The notes beneath the pieces were generated by a model. The model saw only the letters and a list, made by a program, of their open reading frames with translations. It was not told the origin of the DNA and ran no database searches. Shown one piece after another: positions 15,686 through 24,576 of a DNA stretch of 39,425 nt (position 1 is its first letter; each line of letters opens with the position of its first letter). The translations under genes and the position numbers were made by a program. This stretch comes from Halioglobus sp. (GTDB taxonomy: Bacteria > Pseudomonadota > Gammaproteobacteria > Pseudomonadales > Halieaceae): positions 1 to 39,425 of the forward strand of contig JABSPW010000013.1 in NCBI GenBank assembly GCA_013214285.1, read 5' to 3'.

Positions 15686-17089
15686 TCACGTATTGATAAG
15701 AAGGTGAACCCAAATGCTAGCGCCATAACCCAGGGCAATCACTGGCGTCCATTTGAGATGGCTAAAGAAAGTATAGTATCCTCTGGCTTGCCCCATGAGC
15801 GCTACGCCTGCTGCTGAACCGATCGACAGCAAGCTGCCGCCGACACCCGCGGTAAGCGTCACCAGCAACCATTGCACATTATCCATCGGCGGATTCATAG
15901 TTAACACAGCAAACATAACAGGTATATTATCAACGAGGGCGGACAGCACTCCTACCAGAATATTCGCGCCGGTATATCCGAGTTGGCCATACATTGCCTC
16001 GGAAACGATACCCAGATAACCAATAAAACCAAGACCACCTACTGTCAAAATCACGCCATAAAAGAAAAATAATGTATCCCATTCTGCCTGGCCAATTTTT
16101 GAGAATACGTCAAAATCGTAAGGATCATCCCCCTCTCCCGGCGGCTCATCATAGGAACGCCACCAAGCACGCGACTTCAGACTCATATAGTAACCGTAAA
16201 GCTTCAGATAGAGCAGACCGCCCATCATGCCATAGGCCGGAGGCACGTGAAGAACGTTGTGCAAGACCACAACGGTGACAATGGTGAAGAGGAATAACAT
16301 CGCCATTTGTACTCCGCCGTACATAAGGCGTCGACCGCCCTCGTCCGAAGCCGATGGCGGCTTACCGGGGGGTATCGCAAACTGCATGAAAAATGCCGGA
16401 ATCAGGTAATTAACTACTGAGGGCACAAACAAGGTCAGGAACTCAGGAACCTCAAGTATTCCTTTCTGCCAAACCATCAGGGTAGTGATATCCCCGAAGG
16501 GGCTGAAAGCGCCCCCTGCATTAGCCGCAACGACAATATTGGTACAGGCTACGCCGATAAACCTTGTCTCATCGCGGCCCACCGCCATCACCACAGCGCA
16601 CATGATCAGTGCCGTTGTCAGATTATCCGCTATGGGCGATAGGAAGAAGGACAAAATGCCGGTAATCCAGAACAGTGCGCGGTAACCAAAACCTCTAGAA
16701 ACCAGCCAATGTCGAAGCTCGTCGAAGACGCCACGCTCCAGCATTGAGTTGATATAAGTCATGGCAACGAGAAGAAAGAAGAAGAGCTCGGCGTACTCTA
16801 GAAAGTCGTGACGGATCCCTGCAGCTACCATGTGAGGCATTCCGTGTTGGTTATAGACGATCGCCACCAACAGCCAGACTAGACCGGCAGCCGCAAGCAT
16901 GGGCTTAGATTTGCGCAGGTGGATTTTCTCTTCCAGGACAACCAACAAGTAAGCGATGATAAATCCCGCAAGCGATAGATATCCTGCCCAGGAGCGGGTC
17001 AAGTCCAACTTTTCACTGGCAAGCTCGCTTGCCATGGCGGGGTCGCAGAGCAGGATACCCGCAACTAATACCAGAAATACATTACTCAT
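15686..17089 (-). CDS. nhaD: NhaD-type sodium:proton antiporter
   Basis: 467 residues with an N-terminal signal-like helix and about 12 further membrane segments. Strong family marks are LSFFLSPIADNLTTALIMC, CTNIVVAANAGGAFSPFGDITTLMVWQ and the mirror segment LSALVDNIPVMFAVL with VGGSLLSIGSAAGVALMG. These belong to the ion-transporter superfamily antiporters that expel Na+ in exchange for H+ across the inner membrane, typical of marine and halophilic gammaproteobacteria. The length is normal. ATG 17089 has a weak SD. It is monocistronic as far as can be seen; the next gene upstream, on the same strand, is 120 bases away. Confidence 0.93.
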   Translation of the reverse strand: MSNVFLVLVAGILLCDPAMASELASEKLDLTRSWAGYLSLAGFIIAYLLVVLEEKIHLRKSKPMLAAAGLVWLLVAIVYNQHGMPHMVAAGIRHDFLEYAELFFFLLVAMTYINSMLERGVFDELRHWLVSRGFGYRALFWITGILSFFLSPIADNLTTALIMCAVVMAVGRDETRFIGVACTNIVVAANAGGAFSPFGDITTLMVWQKGILEVPEFLTLFVPSVVNYLIPAFFMQFAIPPGKPPSASDEGGRRLMYGGVQMAMLFLFTIVTVVVLHNVLHVPPAYGMMGGLLYLKLYGYYMSLKSRAWWRSYDEPPGEGDDPYDFDVFSKIGQAEWDTLFFFYGVILTVGGLGFIGYLGIVSEAMYGQLGYTGANILVGVLSALVDNIPVMFAVLTMNPPMDNVQWLLVTLTAGVGGSLLSIGSAAGVALMGQARGYYTFFSHLKWTPVIALGYGASIWVHLLINT

Positions 17090-17210
17090 CTGAAGGATTC
17101 ACTAATAAGTATCAACGCAGGCTGCATCGCGGCGCCGGCAGTATACTGCAAATATGATCGGACTCAATTGAAAGTTAGCGGTGAAAATGCACGAACAGCA
17201 CTGGCAAATG

Positions 17211-17612
17211 CTAAGCGGGGGCCGTCTTACAACCCAGCAACTCTAAAAAAGAACATCCCGTCTCTTTCATAGCACCGACAACATAGACTGCACCAATAGG
17301 AAGATCTATAGCCAAGAGCCAATATTCCCAGGTTTCAGACAACAAATTTGGTACCGCGTAAATCACCGCCAATACCGCTGACAAACGCACCAACCCCTGC
17401 CAAAAGAATACAGGAGCACGATTCACTAGATCGTGGGAGGACCACATCAGTAGTGCCGCCGCCATCATCAGGAAGCTGCCCAATGTGATAAGGGGAACAA
17501 ATTGCCCATTTGTGGGCTCAACCGCCAAGGCGACACCGATCGCCCCGCCCCAGGTGCCCACTCCAACAAGAAAGTCCGATAGACCTGTCCACCAGACAAA
17601 TTTTTTTAACAC
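17211..17612 (-). CDS. Small four-helix membrane protein of unknown function
   Basis: 133 residues, GTG start at 17612 preceded by GGGAGAGG. Four membrane helices (about 10-30, 40-60, 70-90, 98-117) and a short Cys-containing tail (GCSFLELLGCKTAPA). No motif that I recognise. It lies upstream of nhaD on the same strand and might be cotranscribed. Confidence 0.65.
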   Translation of the reverse strand: MLKKFVWWTGLSDFLVGVGTWGGAIGVALAVEPTNGQFVPLITLGSFLMMAAALLMWSSHDLVNRAPVFFWQGLVRLSAVLAVIYAVPNLLSETWEYWLLAIDLPIGAVYVVGAMKETGCSFLELLGCKTAPA

Positions 17613-17771
17613 TGAAGCCTCTCCCTCTTACCGTTGTCACGTTTAATTTATGTATTGCTATCGCTCTGGGTCAAACTGTATGCTCATTAACATACTGCCT
17701 GGGACGAAATTAAACACACGACAGTGCGGGTCTCCCACAGGCCTTGGGTTGCGTAATCGTGAGATAAACCC

Positions 17772-18743
17772 TTAAAACATCACACACAGCTCCTTGCGCG
17801 CTAAATGTGAGCCACAACAAAAATGCTGGCCTATCCCCATTGTACGGTGTTGGCTCTTTAGCCCCGCCATGCGCCCGCTGCGCGTTATATCAAAAGTATC
17901 GGCATCGCAGCCAAAAAGTTCTTTATCGTGATTCACAGAGGGGGATAAGACAGCATCAACACGTCACCCTTTCCTACCTTCATGTCCCCCTCCCTGACAT
18001 CCTCTCAGGCCGTAAGCTGCGTATGAGTAAAGGGAGGATTAAATCGCAATATCTCCTCCACTGCATCAGGAATGAGCGATGGATTATCGATAAACATTCG
18101 ATGTTGCTCCGGGTGTTCTATCAGCAGACGCGTACCTTGGCTAGTCGCCGTTCGGGTCGCCTCAACCGCGCGAGCTATGCGTATTGAGAAAAACGAACAG
18201 AATTCGAACTCATTGAGGCTTTCCCCCTTTACAACACCGTTTAACAGAGTGTGGATAACAGCTCCATCCTTGGAATCATCCCGGCGGTTAGCGGCGAGTT
18301 CCATACCAATCTCAAAAATTTTCGACGCTGCCAGTTGACCATCTGCAGCTGAAAAATTCTATTTCTGGATAATCCATATCAACCATCACGTCAACCAAAT
18401 TCAAAAAAAAGGTCTGCCACTTCTGCGGCCTGGCTTGTAAATGCATTACTGACCAGCCGCCGATATTTGATATCGACCTGGGGGATTCATATTGATTATC
18501 AACTGACGCATACTATCCGACGACTCAGGGTCATGGCCGCGCGGTTGAGGGTGAGATAGCTCAATCTAAATCTGATCGCTTGGTAATAGCCGAAAAATCA
18601 CCGCCGGATTCTGTCGAACCCTCTTGCAATGGCACTGGATACTGCTTTCGCAAAGCAGTAAATGCTGCACAAGGTAGGCCCTTGTTGTGTGTCATAGGAT
18701 TCATGAGATCAAACTGTATTGGACATTTTTTCCTCGTGCTCAA
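17772..18743 (-). pseudogene. Decayed cytochrome P450
   Basis: Pieces of one P450 are found in order on the minus strand but in different frames. The N-terminus is at 18743-18561 (FDLMNPMTHNKGLPCAAFTALRK, then FSAITKRSDL). The MRQLIINMNPPG and RRLVSNAFTSQ helix-C region comes around 18500-18420. The ELAANRR, I-helix (AVEATRTATSQG) and ExxR segment (EEILRFNPPF) are at 18304-18005. A GDVLMLSYPP strand near 17950 runs into TGA. The haem loop MGIGQHFCCGSHLARKEL ends near 17780. At least four frame changes and stops separate the parts, and roughly 40 residues are missing after the N-terminus. Bacterial P450s are about 400-420 codons; this remnant is 972 bases. The closest feel is a CYP125/124-type lipid or terpenoid hydroxylase, but that is only impression. 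It cannot make a working enzyme. Confidence 0.85.
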
Positions 18744-18806
18744 TCCCTATAACCCTCTAAACGACATTACTGCTTATTCGGTGTTCGTATAAACTACAGC
18801 ATGTCA

Positions 18807-19460
18807 CTACTGGAGCCTTCCAACCAACTTATACACAGGCGCAAACTGCTTTAGCGTTGAATCCGGGAGTGGCACCGGTTCGCCCAGCATACGCGCACCC
18901 CAGATGATCTTCGCCGTTCTTTCCACAAGTTTCGCAACTTTTAGTACATCTTTTGGGCTCTTTCCAACACACAACAGACCATGGTTGGCCATCAACACTG
19001 CACCTCGATCCTTCACCCAGCGAGACACGTCCTCGGCAAGCGCGTCACTACCCGTCAGATTATAATCTGCGACCGGCACCTCTCCTCCCACATAAACATC
19101 AAACTCTTCAATGACACAGGGTATGGGCTGACGCACTACGGCAAACATAGAGGCAAACAACGCATGGCAATGCATAACCGCTCCGATATCTGAATACTTG
19201 CGAAGACAAGCAAGGTGCAACGATTTCTCCGTTGTTGGTGCCTGAGTTCCTTCCTGCACCGTGCCGGCACTATCCGTCACGACCAGGTCCTCCAGAGTCA
19301 TGACATCGTAGCCCACAGAAGAAGGGGTCAATACTACGTCGCCGTTGGGGAGACGGGCTGACACATTTCCCGCAGTCCCTTCCACAAGCCCGCAACCGAC
19401 CATTTCTTTTGCCACCGCCAAGAGGGATTCCCTGATCTCGCGGTCATTTAGGCCATCCAT
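18807..19460 (-). CDS. Class II aldolase/adducin family protein
   Basis: 217 residues from ATG 19460, chosen because AAGGAG lies eight bases upstream; the frame opens earlier at a TTG. Zinc-site marks of the L-fuculose-phosphate aldolase family are all present: GTAGNVSARL near the N-terminus, the catalytic Glu in PTTEKSLH, HCHALFAS (two His ligands) and LMANHGLLCVG (third His). It is a cytoplasmic metal-dependent aldolase, epimerase or decarboxylase acting on a phosphorylated or hydroxyacid substrate; specificity cannot be read from sequence. It sits between two decayed genes (P450 downstream, PNPOx-like upstream) and appears intact. Confidence 0.88.
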   Translation of the reverse strand: MDGLNDREIRESLLAVAKEMVGCGLVEGTAGNVSARLPNGDVVLTPSSVGYDVMTLEDLVVTDSAGTVQEGTQAPTTEKSLHLACLRKYSDIGAVMHCHALFASMFAVVRQPIPCVIEEFDVYVGGEVPVADYNLTGSDALAEDVSRWVKDRGAVLMANHGLLCVGKSPKDVLKVAKLVERTAKIIWGARMLGEPVPLPDSTLKQFAPVYKLVGRLQ

Positions 19461-19578
19461 TCTTATCTCCTTCGCAAGACGCAAGCGATTCCACGTATCG
19501 CATTCTTTTCATAACCCTCGCTCATGGTAATCTTTCAGAGCCAGCAGTCAACGTCCCCTGATCATTGCAGAGGGAGGA

Positions 19579-20046
19579 ATGTCTCAAGTTGGATCTTCGG
19601 AAAAAAGCATTCTTCAAGGATGTAGACGCAGTGACAAAAAAATCTATCCGGGATGCATTAGCTACTGTTGCAATCCAGAGTACGCACCGTACATCCGACG
19701 TGGGAGCCCGATATTCTCTGGATTGCAACAGGAGCTAATACCGCTAAAGCAGGAGGGATCCCAATCAACCCTTCAGTTGACATTGCATTCCAGGTGGCGC
19801 CGGCTAGGTCCATTCACCTGCTGGTCCGCGGCAATGCAGAAGTGCATACCGATCAGGCGACTAAAAGTCGGGTTTAGAATATCATGGACTACGACTTGGC
19901 TCAGTTCTGAGCCCGATGGCCCACGAAGCACTGAGTGCTGTGTCATCAAGGTGCTGCCCGAGAGCGCAGAGCTCTCGGAAATGTTCGGCACCATGAACAA
20001 GCGGATATGGAGGCCTAGTAGGTTGGCACCATCGAGATCAGCATGA
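19579..20046 (+). pseudogene. Decayed pyridoxamine-phosphate-oxidase-like flavoprotein
   Basis: Three frames together give one PNPOx-type (split-barrel FMN-binding) protein. The N-terminal helix KKSIRDALATVA comes first. Then, after a frame change near 19670, RTVHPTWEPDILWIATGANTAKA, NPSVDIAFQVAP and HLLVRGNAEVHTD follow, up to a TAG (19875) that replaces an expected codon after KSRV. The frame continues NIMDYDLAQF to a TGA, and after another shift PDGPRSTECCVIKVLPESAE leads to RIW and the stop at 20046. A GAGGGAGG sequence precedes ATG 19579. The dead gene ends inside the start of the hydrolase gene at 20043. The frameshift falls inside an inverted repeat annotated separately. Confidence 0.8.
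19657..19739. repeat. 24-nt inverted repeat inside the PNPOx-like pseudogene
   Basis: Arms at 19657-19680 and 19716-19739 are reverse complements at 23 of 24 positions, with a 35-base loop. Neither arm is a transposon end as far as I can tell. The right arm encodes the natural LWIATGAN segment of the old protein; the left arm contains the site of the frame change. This is the pattern expected from a template-switch (quasi-palindrome) mutation. Confidence 0.8.
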
Positions 20047-20933
20047 TGCAAAGCCGGGAACTACAAGAACTGATCCGGGTGATACCGCCAAACTTCGCGG
20101 ACCCAACAGCAGACTTTCAAGCCGTTCGTACCATGCTAGCGCCCTTTCACGGCCACCCTACCGGGTCTGACTTTGCTGTATCTATGAAAAGCTTTGGTGG
20201 TATCCCCTGTGGTGACTATAGCTTGGAATTGAAAGAGAACAATGTGACGGTTTTTCATTGTCATGGTGGCGCCTTCGTCTCGACCCCGGTCAGTGAATAT
20301 CATTTTTACGCAGAAATAATAGCGCGACACGTCGGCTGCAGAGTCGTCATGCCAGACTACCGGCTTGCACCGGAGCACCCCTATCCTGCTGCGATAGAGG
20401 ACTGCTTCGACGCCTACCAGGGTCTGCTCGCGAACGGCGTGCCGGCATCGCGGATCGCACTGTTAGGAGAATCTTGCGGTGGTAGCCTGGCTCTATCCCT
20501 TCTTCAGCGCTTGCGGGAGCAGGCGCTACCCATGCCCGCGTGTTTCGTGTCACTCACGGGCTGGTTTGACCTCGCCGTCGCCAAAGTGCCCTCGTATGGC
20601 AAAGACCCTTTCCTTACGGCAGAGTGGGTACGCAACCGCGGCCGCGAGTACCTCGGCCAGCAGCTGCTACTGGACGACCCACGGGTTTCACCGGTCTACG
20701 CCGAACTACAGGGGTTGCCACCCATGTATCTGCAGATTGGTCAATACGACACGATGAGCGAGGGTGCACTGACACTGGGCTCGAAGGCCCTCAACGCGGG
20801 CGTCGCTGTCACCATGGAAAGCTGGCCGGGCATGATTCACGGCTGGCACGGCCTAGTCAATGCAGACGTACCCGAAGCCACCGCAGCGTGGACCGCTATT
20901 GCCGATTATATTGCACAATTGTGCGCCCAATAA
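20043..20933 (+). CDS. Alpha/beta hydrolase, hormone-sensitive-lipase (fold-3) type
   Basis: 296 residues. The oxyanion-hole motif is HCHGGAF (HGG at 74-76), then DYRLAPEHPYPAA, and the nucleophile elbow GESCGG has Ser144. Asp236 (GQYDTM) and His266 (MIHGWH) complete the triad. This is the GDXG/HSL esterase group: cytoplasmic carboxylesterases for small acyl esters or lactones. Length is standard. The start overlaps by four bases with the end of the pseudogene at 19579-20046, so they may once have been cotranslated. No strong SD was seen. Confidence 0.92.
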   Translation: MMQSRELQELIRVIPPNFADPTADFQAVRTMLAPFHGHPTGSDFAVSMKSFGGIPCGDYSLELKENNVTVFHCHGGAFVSTPVSEYHFYAEIIARHVGCRVVMPDYRLAPEHPYPAAIEDCFDAYQGLLANGVPASRIALLGESCGGSLALSLLQRLREQALPMPACFVSLTGWFDLAVAKVPSYGKDPFLTAEWVRNRGREYLGQQLLLDDPRVSPVYAELQGLPPMYLQIGQYDTMSEGALTLGSKALNAGVAVTMESWPGMIHGWHGLVNADVPEATAAWTAIADYIAQLCAQ

Positions 20934-20948
20934 TAAACCTCAAATTGT

Positions 20949-21332
20949 TTAGTATTGGTGTTTAACTGGGCTGCGGGTGCACCACCAGATCAGTAATAGC
21001 AGTGCAAGCTGCACCACCAGTCGTAACGAGAGGAATGCCTCTGGAACGTCGGGGAACAAATCCGGGTTGAGCCACATGTGTATATTCGCCGGGGTTACAC
21101 ACACCACCAGTAGAAGTAAGCCATTACCTGCCCACTGCCGCCATTGCGAGAAAAGTATGCCAAGCGCTCCGAGTATCTCCAAGACACCGGAGACGTACAC
21201 GATTTCACGATGAAACCCGATCCAAGGCGGCATAATAGATAGGAAAAAATCGGTGTTGGTGAAGTGGGCAATTCCACCCCCCATGAACCAAAAAAACACA
21301 ATACCCAATCCGATATTTTTTAATGCACTCAC
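20949..21332 (-). CDS. DoxX-like membrane protein
   Basis: 127 residues, GTG start at 21332 with an AAGGGG sequence immediately upstream. Four membrane helices with the DoxX-type order: an N-terminal GIVFFWFMGGGIAHF helix, IVYVSGVLEILGALGILF, and two later helices (GLLLLVVCVTPANIHMWL, VVQLALLLLIWWC). DoxX-family proteins are small inner-membrane subunits of varied or unknown role. It precedes the estB-like gene by being downstream of it on the same strand, only 10 bases after that gene's start-side neighbour, so they may share a transcript. Confidence 0.8.
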   Translation of the reverse strand: MSALKNIGLGIVFFWFMGGGIAHFTNTDFFLSIMPPWIGFHREIVYVSGVLEILGALGILFSQWRQWAGNGLLLLVVCVTPANIHMWLNPDLFPDVPEAFLSLRLVVQLALLLLIWWCTRSPVKHQY

Positions 21333-21342
21333 CCCTTTTTAC

Positions 21343-22014
21343 CTACTCACTCTGGCAAAGCACTTCCTGCAGCCAGCGACTGATTTCGCGAACCTCCTCG
21401 ATACAAATCTCATGTCCCATCGGGTATTCGAACCACTCGACGGCATAACCACTTTGCCTGAGCGCCTCTTGGGAAGACCTGCCCAGTGACATGGGCAATA
21501 CCTCATCCTGCTGACCGTGACACATGAGTATCGGTATATCGCGGTTCGCCGCAGCCTCAAGACTGCCGAGCTTGTCTTTGTCTGCAAGGAAAGTAGATAG
21601 AGCGAGAATCCCGGCTAGCCGTTTTGGATAAAAGAGCGCGATGTGGAGTGCCATAACACCCCCCTGCGAGAAACCTGCCAAGAGAATGCGCTCCGGCGGC
21701 ATACCATTGTCAATTTCTCGCTGAATGAGGTCTCTAATCTTTAACACCGATGCCTCTAGACCCGGCAACTCCGAACCAGAAGCTGGCGGGAAATCAAACC
21801 AGGCCCTCGCTCGCTGGCCACCGAAGGCTGAAATGGGCATCTCCGGCGCATGCGGAAAAACAAATCGCAGCGGGAGCTCTTGCGGCAATTTCAGCATGGG
21901 TATTACCGGCTCGAAGTCATGTCCGTCAGCACCTAGCCCATGCAACCAGATCACCACCGCTACCGGATTGGAGGGCGGATCAAGCTCTACCGTTGGGATA
22001 AACGTAGCTAGCAT
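21343..22014 (-). CDS. Carboxylesterase/phospholipase family serine hydrolase (EstB/YpfH type)
   Basis: 223 residues from ATG 22014 with AGGAG five bases upstream. It opens with the strand VVIWLHGLGADGHDF that forms the oxyanion hole. The nucleophile is Ser116 in GFSQGG; Asp170 (CHGQQDEVLP) and His201 (YPMGHEIC) complete the triad. FPHAPEMPISAFGG and ARAWFDF are typical of the carboxylesterase-2 family, which hydrolyses short-chain acyl esters and lysophospholipids in the cytoplasm. Length is normal. The DoxX gene follows closely on the same strand, and a DUF2237 gene lies 35 bases upstream. Confidence 0.92.
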   Translation of the reverse strand: MLATFIPTVELDPPSNPVAVVIWLHGLGADGHDFEPVIPMLKLPQELPLRFVFPHAPEMPISAFGGQRARAWFDFPPASGSELPGLEASVLKIRDLIQREIDNGMPPERILLAGFSQGGVMALHIALFYPKRLAGILALSTFLADKDKLGSLEAAANRDIPILMCHGQQDEVLPMSLGRSSQEALRQSGYAVEWFEYPMGHEICIEEVREISRWLQEVLCQSE

Positions 22015-22049
22015 GGTAACTCCTGTCGCTCCACTGGCACAGCATGCAC

Positions 22050-22436
22050 TCAGTTCAAGTCAGCCGCGTACTGACGCAGGATCTCTATTGGAACGGTATC
22101 CAGTGCCCGTTTATGGGTACGCCTCAGAAAAACTCGCGGCGCCATATTTTTCTCATGGGCCTGCAAAAATCGCGTCGCACACAAACACCAGCAGTCTCCC
22201 GGCTTTAGTCCGGGGAACCCATACTCGGGCACTGGCGTACTCAGGTCATTACCGGCAAAGCGCGAATATTGCAAAAACTCCTCCGTCATCTTCGCACAGA
22301 CCGTATGCGAGCCAACATCTTGTTCACCCGTGTTGCAACAACCATCTCTGAGGTAGCCGGTCACAGGATCCTCGCCACAAGGTAACAGGGGCTCATCGAA
22401 CACGTTGATAGATTCGTCAATCTGTATTGATTCCAC
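22050..22436 (-). CDS. DUF2237 family protein
   Basis: 128 residues, GTG start at 22436 with GAGGAT 10 bases before it. It matches the DUF2237 pattern along its length: NVFDEPLLPC, TGYLRDGCCNTG, GSHTVCAKMTEEFL, GNDLSTPVPEYGFPGLKPG, then a CWCLCATRF segment with conserved cysteines. The family is widespread and soluble, and its biochemical role is not established. The conserved Cys cluster could bind metal; this is inference. It is likely in an operon with the esterase and DoxX genes. Confidence 0.88.
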   Translation of the reverse strand: MESIQIDESINVFDEPLLPCGEDPVTGYLRDGCCNTGEQDVGSHTVCAKMTEEFLQYSRFAGNDLSTPVPEYGFPGLKPGDCWCLCATRFLQAHEKNMAPRVFLRRTHKRALDTVPIEILRQYAADLN

Positions 22437-22966
22437 GCCGCAGATATCCTCAGCCTTTAAAGGTGCAGCATACCACGCATTGAGAGTAACTAGGGCCCGT
22501 TCGGACCTTGGTTAAACATCTTGTGTACTACACTGCCAAGTGGACCGAGCCTAGTTTTTAAGTATCCATCGTGTGTCGGGCATACATTAGCTGACAGCGA
22601 TGTTCGTCAATGGGATACTGCATCTCAATCAGGCCGCCCGGTGCTCGTATTGATCAGTCGAATGACGAGGAGGACAATTCTGGGACAAGTATTGCCCGTC
22701 AGCCCAATAGCTATCATGCTTAGGTTGCATAAAACTTACCTCCCAGTTGCGCCGACATTGGACACCACCACTGAAGTGACACCGCCGCAGAATACGCGTA
22801 GACGCCAATGCAAAATGCAGCCCCCAGGGCGAAACCGCCGCATCCAGTGACCCGTACCCAGCACCGGAGGTACCTCGTATCTGCCTGGAAAACCAATACT
22901 GGACGATCCAAGCGGCATTCTGGTACAACAGCAGGCGGCAGTTGGCTAACTCGCGGGAGATGCCCT
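22437..22966. other. Intergenic region, no gene recognised
   Basis: 530 bases between the minus-strand DUF2237 operon and the plus-strand secreted protein. Several short frames on both strands (for example minus 22720-22911) have no recognisable family and no good SD. GGGAGA before ATG 22967 is the only clear signal. The area could hold an old remnant I cannot identify. Confidence 0.35.
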
Positions 22967-23323
22967 ATGCATAAACTTGTTGTTTCTACCCTACTGGCGT
23001 TCGTCGCAAATACAGCTGCTCTGGCCGCTTTGCCCTGGCAGGACGAACCCTTAGCTCAATCGCCGGATTACTGCATGGGCCTCGTCGTAGGCGGCCTCGC
23101 CTCCAGCAAGCTAGCGGGCATGTCCCGCAGTGAGCTGTGGCAAGCATGGAGCTACCTGATACGCGGCGGCGCACTCGATAACCTCACAACGTCAAAGGAC
23201 TATCAGTCGGGGCTCGCCCTGTTCCAAGATGCAACGGACGCCACGTCCGCCGACGCCGTCCTGCAGCACGCGATGGGGAGCTGTGGCCTCGGCCGCTCTG
23301 GGCATCAGATCACTGGCTGGTAG
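22967..23323 (+). CDS. Small secreted protein of unknown function
   Basis: 118 residues from ATG 22967, preceded by GGGAGA; the frame is open further upstream but without signal-peptide sense. The signal peptide is MHKLVVSTLLAFVANTAALA. The mature part is short, mostly helical by appearance, with two cysteines (DYCMGLVVGGL and MGSCGLG) that could pair. No family recognised. It converges with the SDR gene, 16 bases apart. Confidence 0.65.
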   Translation: MHKLVVSTLLAFVANTAALAALPWQDEPLAQSPDYCMGLVVGGLASSKLAGMSRSELWQAWSYLIRGGALDNLTTSKDYQSGLALFQDATDATSADAVLQHAMGSCGLGRSGHQITGW

Positions 23324-23339
23324 GCGCGGCTAAGGCTGG

Positions 23340-24185
23340 CTACCCGCGGCTACTGTAAACGGGAATAGGGGTTAGCTCTGCGTAGTACCCTTCAAGCCCC
23401 TCAAGCGTGATCGGCTGATCGTCCTGACGAATATATTCCTCAGAGGGTGAGCGCCACAGCGCGGTCTTTCGTCCATTGAACGTCAGGCATTGGCCGTTGA
23501 AACCAGAAGCCGCTTCACTGGCGAGCCAGACCAGCCCTTGAGCAACGTCCTCAGGCTCTCCAAAACCCATTTCGCGAGCGGATTTAGCGGCTCTATCGAT
23601 CAGCGGTTGCGTCATATCCGTGCGCGCGACAGGCCACATGGCATTGCAGCGAATCTGGTAACGGGCCAATTCCTTCACTGCGGTATACATGATGCCCATA
23701 AGCCCCGCCTTCGCAGCCGCGTAATTTGTCTGGCCAAAATTTCCCACCAGACCCGAGGCAGAGGTCACCTGTATGATATGCCCGCTTCCTTGCTTACTCA
23801 TCGCTATCGCCGCTGCACGGGTACAGAGAAAAGGACCTCGTAAGTTCACCGAGATGACCTCGTCAAAGTCCTCGTCACTCATTTTCAGTAACGTTCGATC
23901 ACGCACAATACCCGCATTGTTGACCATCACGTCAATGCCACCAAACTCGCGAACACAGGTGTCGACAAGTTGATTGCACACGTCAACCTCCGCGACAGAG
24001 CCCGCTACAGCGCGCACCGCAGCACCCGTATCTGCGATTTCCCGCTCCACATCGGCCAGCGCTGTCTCATTCGTTCCATTGACAACCACCGACGCACCTT
24101 GTGCTGCACAAGCCAATGCAAAGTGTCTGCCCAAGCTTCGAGATGAGCCTGTAATCACAATGCGCCGTCCATCCAGTTTACCCAT
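23340..24185 (-). CDS. Short-chain dehydrogenase/reductase
   Basis: 281 residues from ATG 24185; the open frame continues to a TTG at 24242, but the Rossmann strand begins right after this Met. The cofactor motif is TGSSRSLG, followed by NNAG, the catalytic Ser in VTSASG and the Y-x3-K pair in TNYAAAKAG. The body is a classical SDR like the 3-ketoacyl reductase or hydroxyacyl dehydrogenase group. It has an extra ~30-residue C-terminal tail after FNGRKTALWR, as seen in the SDR domains of some multifunctional beta-oxidation enzymes. Probable NAD(P)-dependent alcohol/ketone oxidoreductase in the cytoplasm; substrate unknown. Confidence 0.88.
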   Translation of the reverse strand: MGKLDGRRIVITGSSRSLGRHFALACAAQGASVVVNGTNETALADVEREIADTGAAVRAVAGSVAEVDVCNQLVDTCVREFGGIDVMVNNAGIVRDRTLLKMSDEDFDEVISVNLRGPFLCTRAAAIAMSKQGSGHIIQVTSASGLVGNFGQTNYAAAKAGLMGIMYTAVKELARYQIRCNAMWPVARTDMTQPLIDRAAKSAREMGFGEPEDVAQGLVWLASEAASGFNGQCLTFNGRKTALWRSPSEEYIRQDDQPITLEGLEGYYAELTPIPVYSSRG

Positions 24186-24576
24186 GCGTACAAGGCCTAT
24201 GATAATTCGGTGGAAATCACTACCCGCTGCTGTCGGGCCCAAAAATAGTCAGGACTGCACTATGCCATGGCTAGGTAGTCATCGGCAATTGGCGAGCACC
24301 AGAGAGCTGGGATATGCCTACACAGGAGCAGTGCCTAGCGCAGGCATTCGATAAAAGCTGTCACATTAGCTCTGAGCTTCTGGTCAATGCTGTATGGCTG
24401 ATCATGATGTGGATTGACGCTGACAAATAATGGCTCAGGCTGAACACTGTCCTGTGAGACAGTCTAGTTTGTAACACTTAGTCTGCTGGCAGTGAGCGCT
24501 TATGCGAGCATTGACATTCCATCACGCCACAGCGATCTGAGCACACGGTACTACAATATTTGACGATTCCGGTCAC
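24186..24576. other. Intergenic region with a possible coding remnant
   Basis: 391 bases. On the minus strand, bases 24335 to about 24465 read through as a ~43-codon stretch with protein-like composition (LFVSVNPHHDQPYSIDQKLR) ending in TAG, without a start. It may be the C-terminal remnant of a lost gene, but I could not assign a family. A small hairpin ACTGTC/GACAGT at 24446-24463 has no T-run on either side and is not called a terminator. Confidence 0.3.

Noticed and set aside
19657..19739. Inverted repeat as insertion-sequence ends or an attachment site
   Set aside because: Only 35 bases lie between the arms, there is no transposase or target duplication, and both arms fall within the remnant of one coding sequence.
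24446..24463. Hairpin ACTGTC/GACAGT as a terminator
   Set aside because: Only a 6-bp stem and no T-run on either strand.
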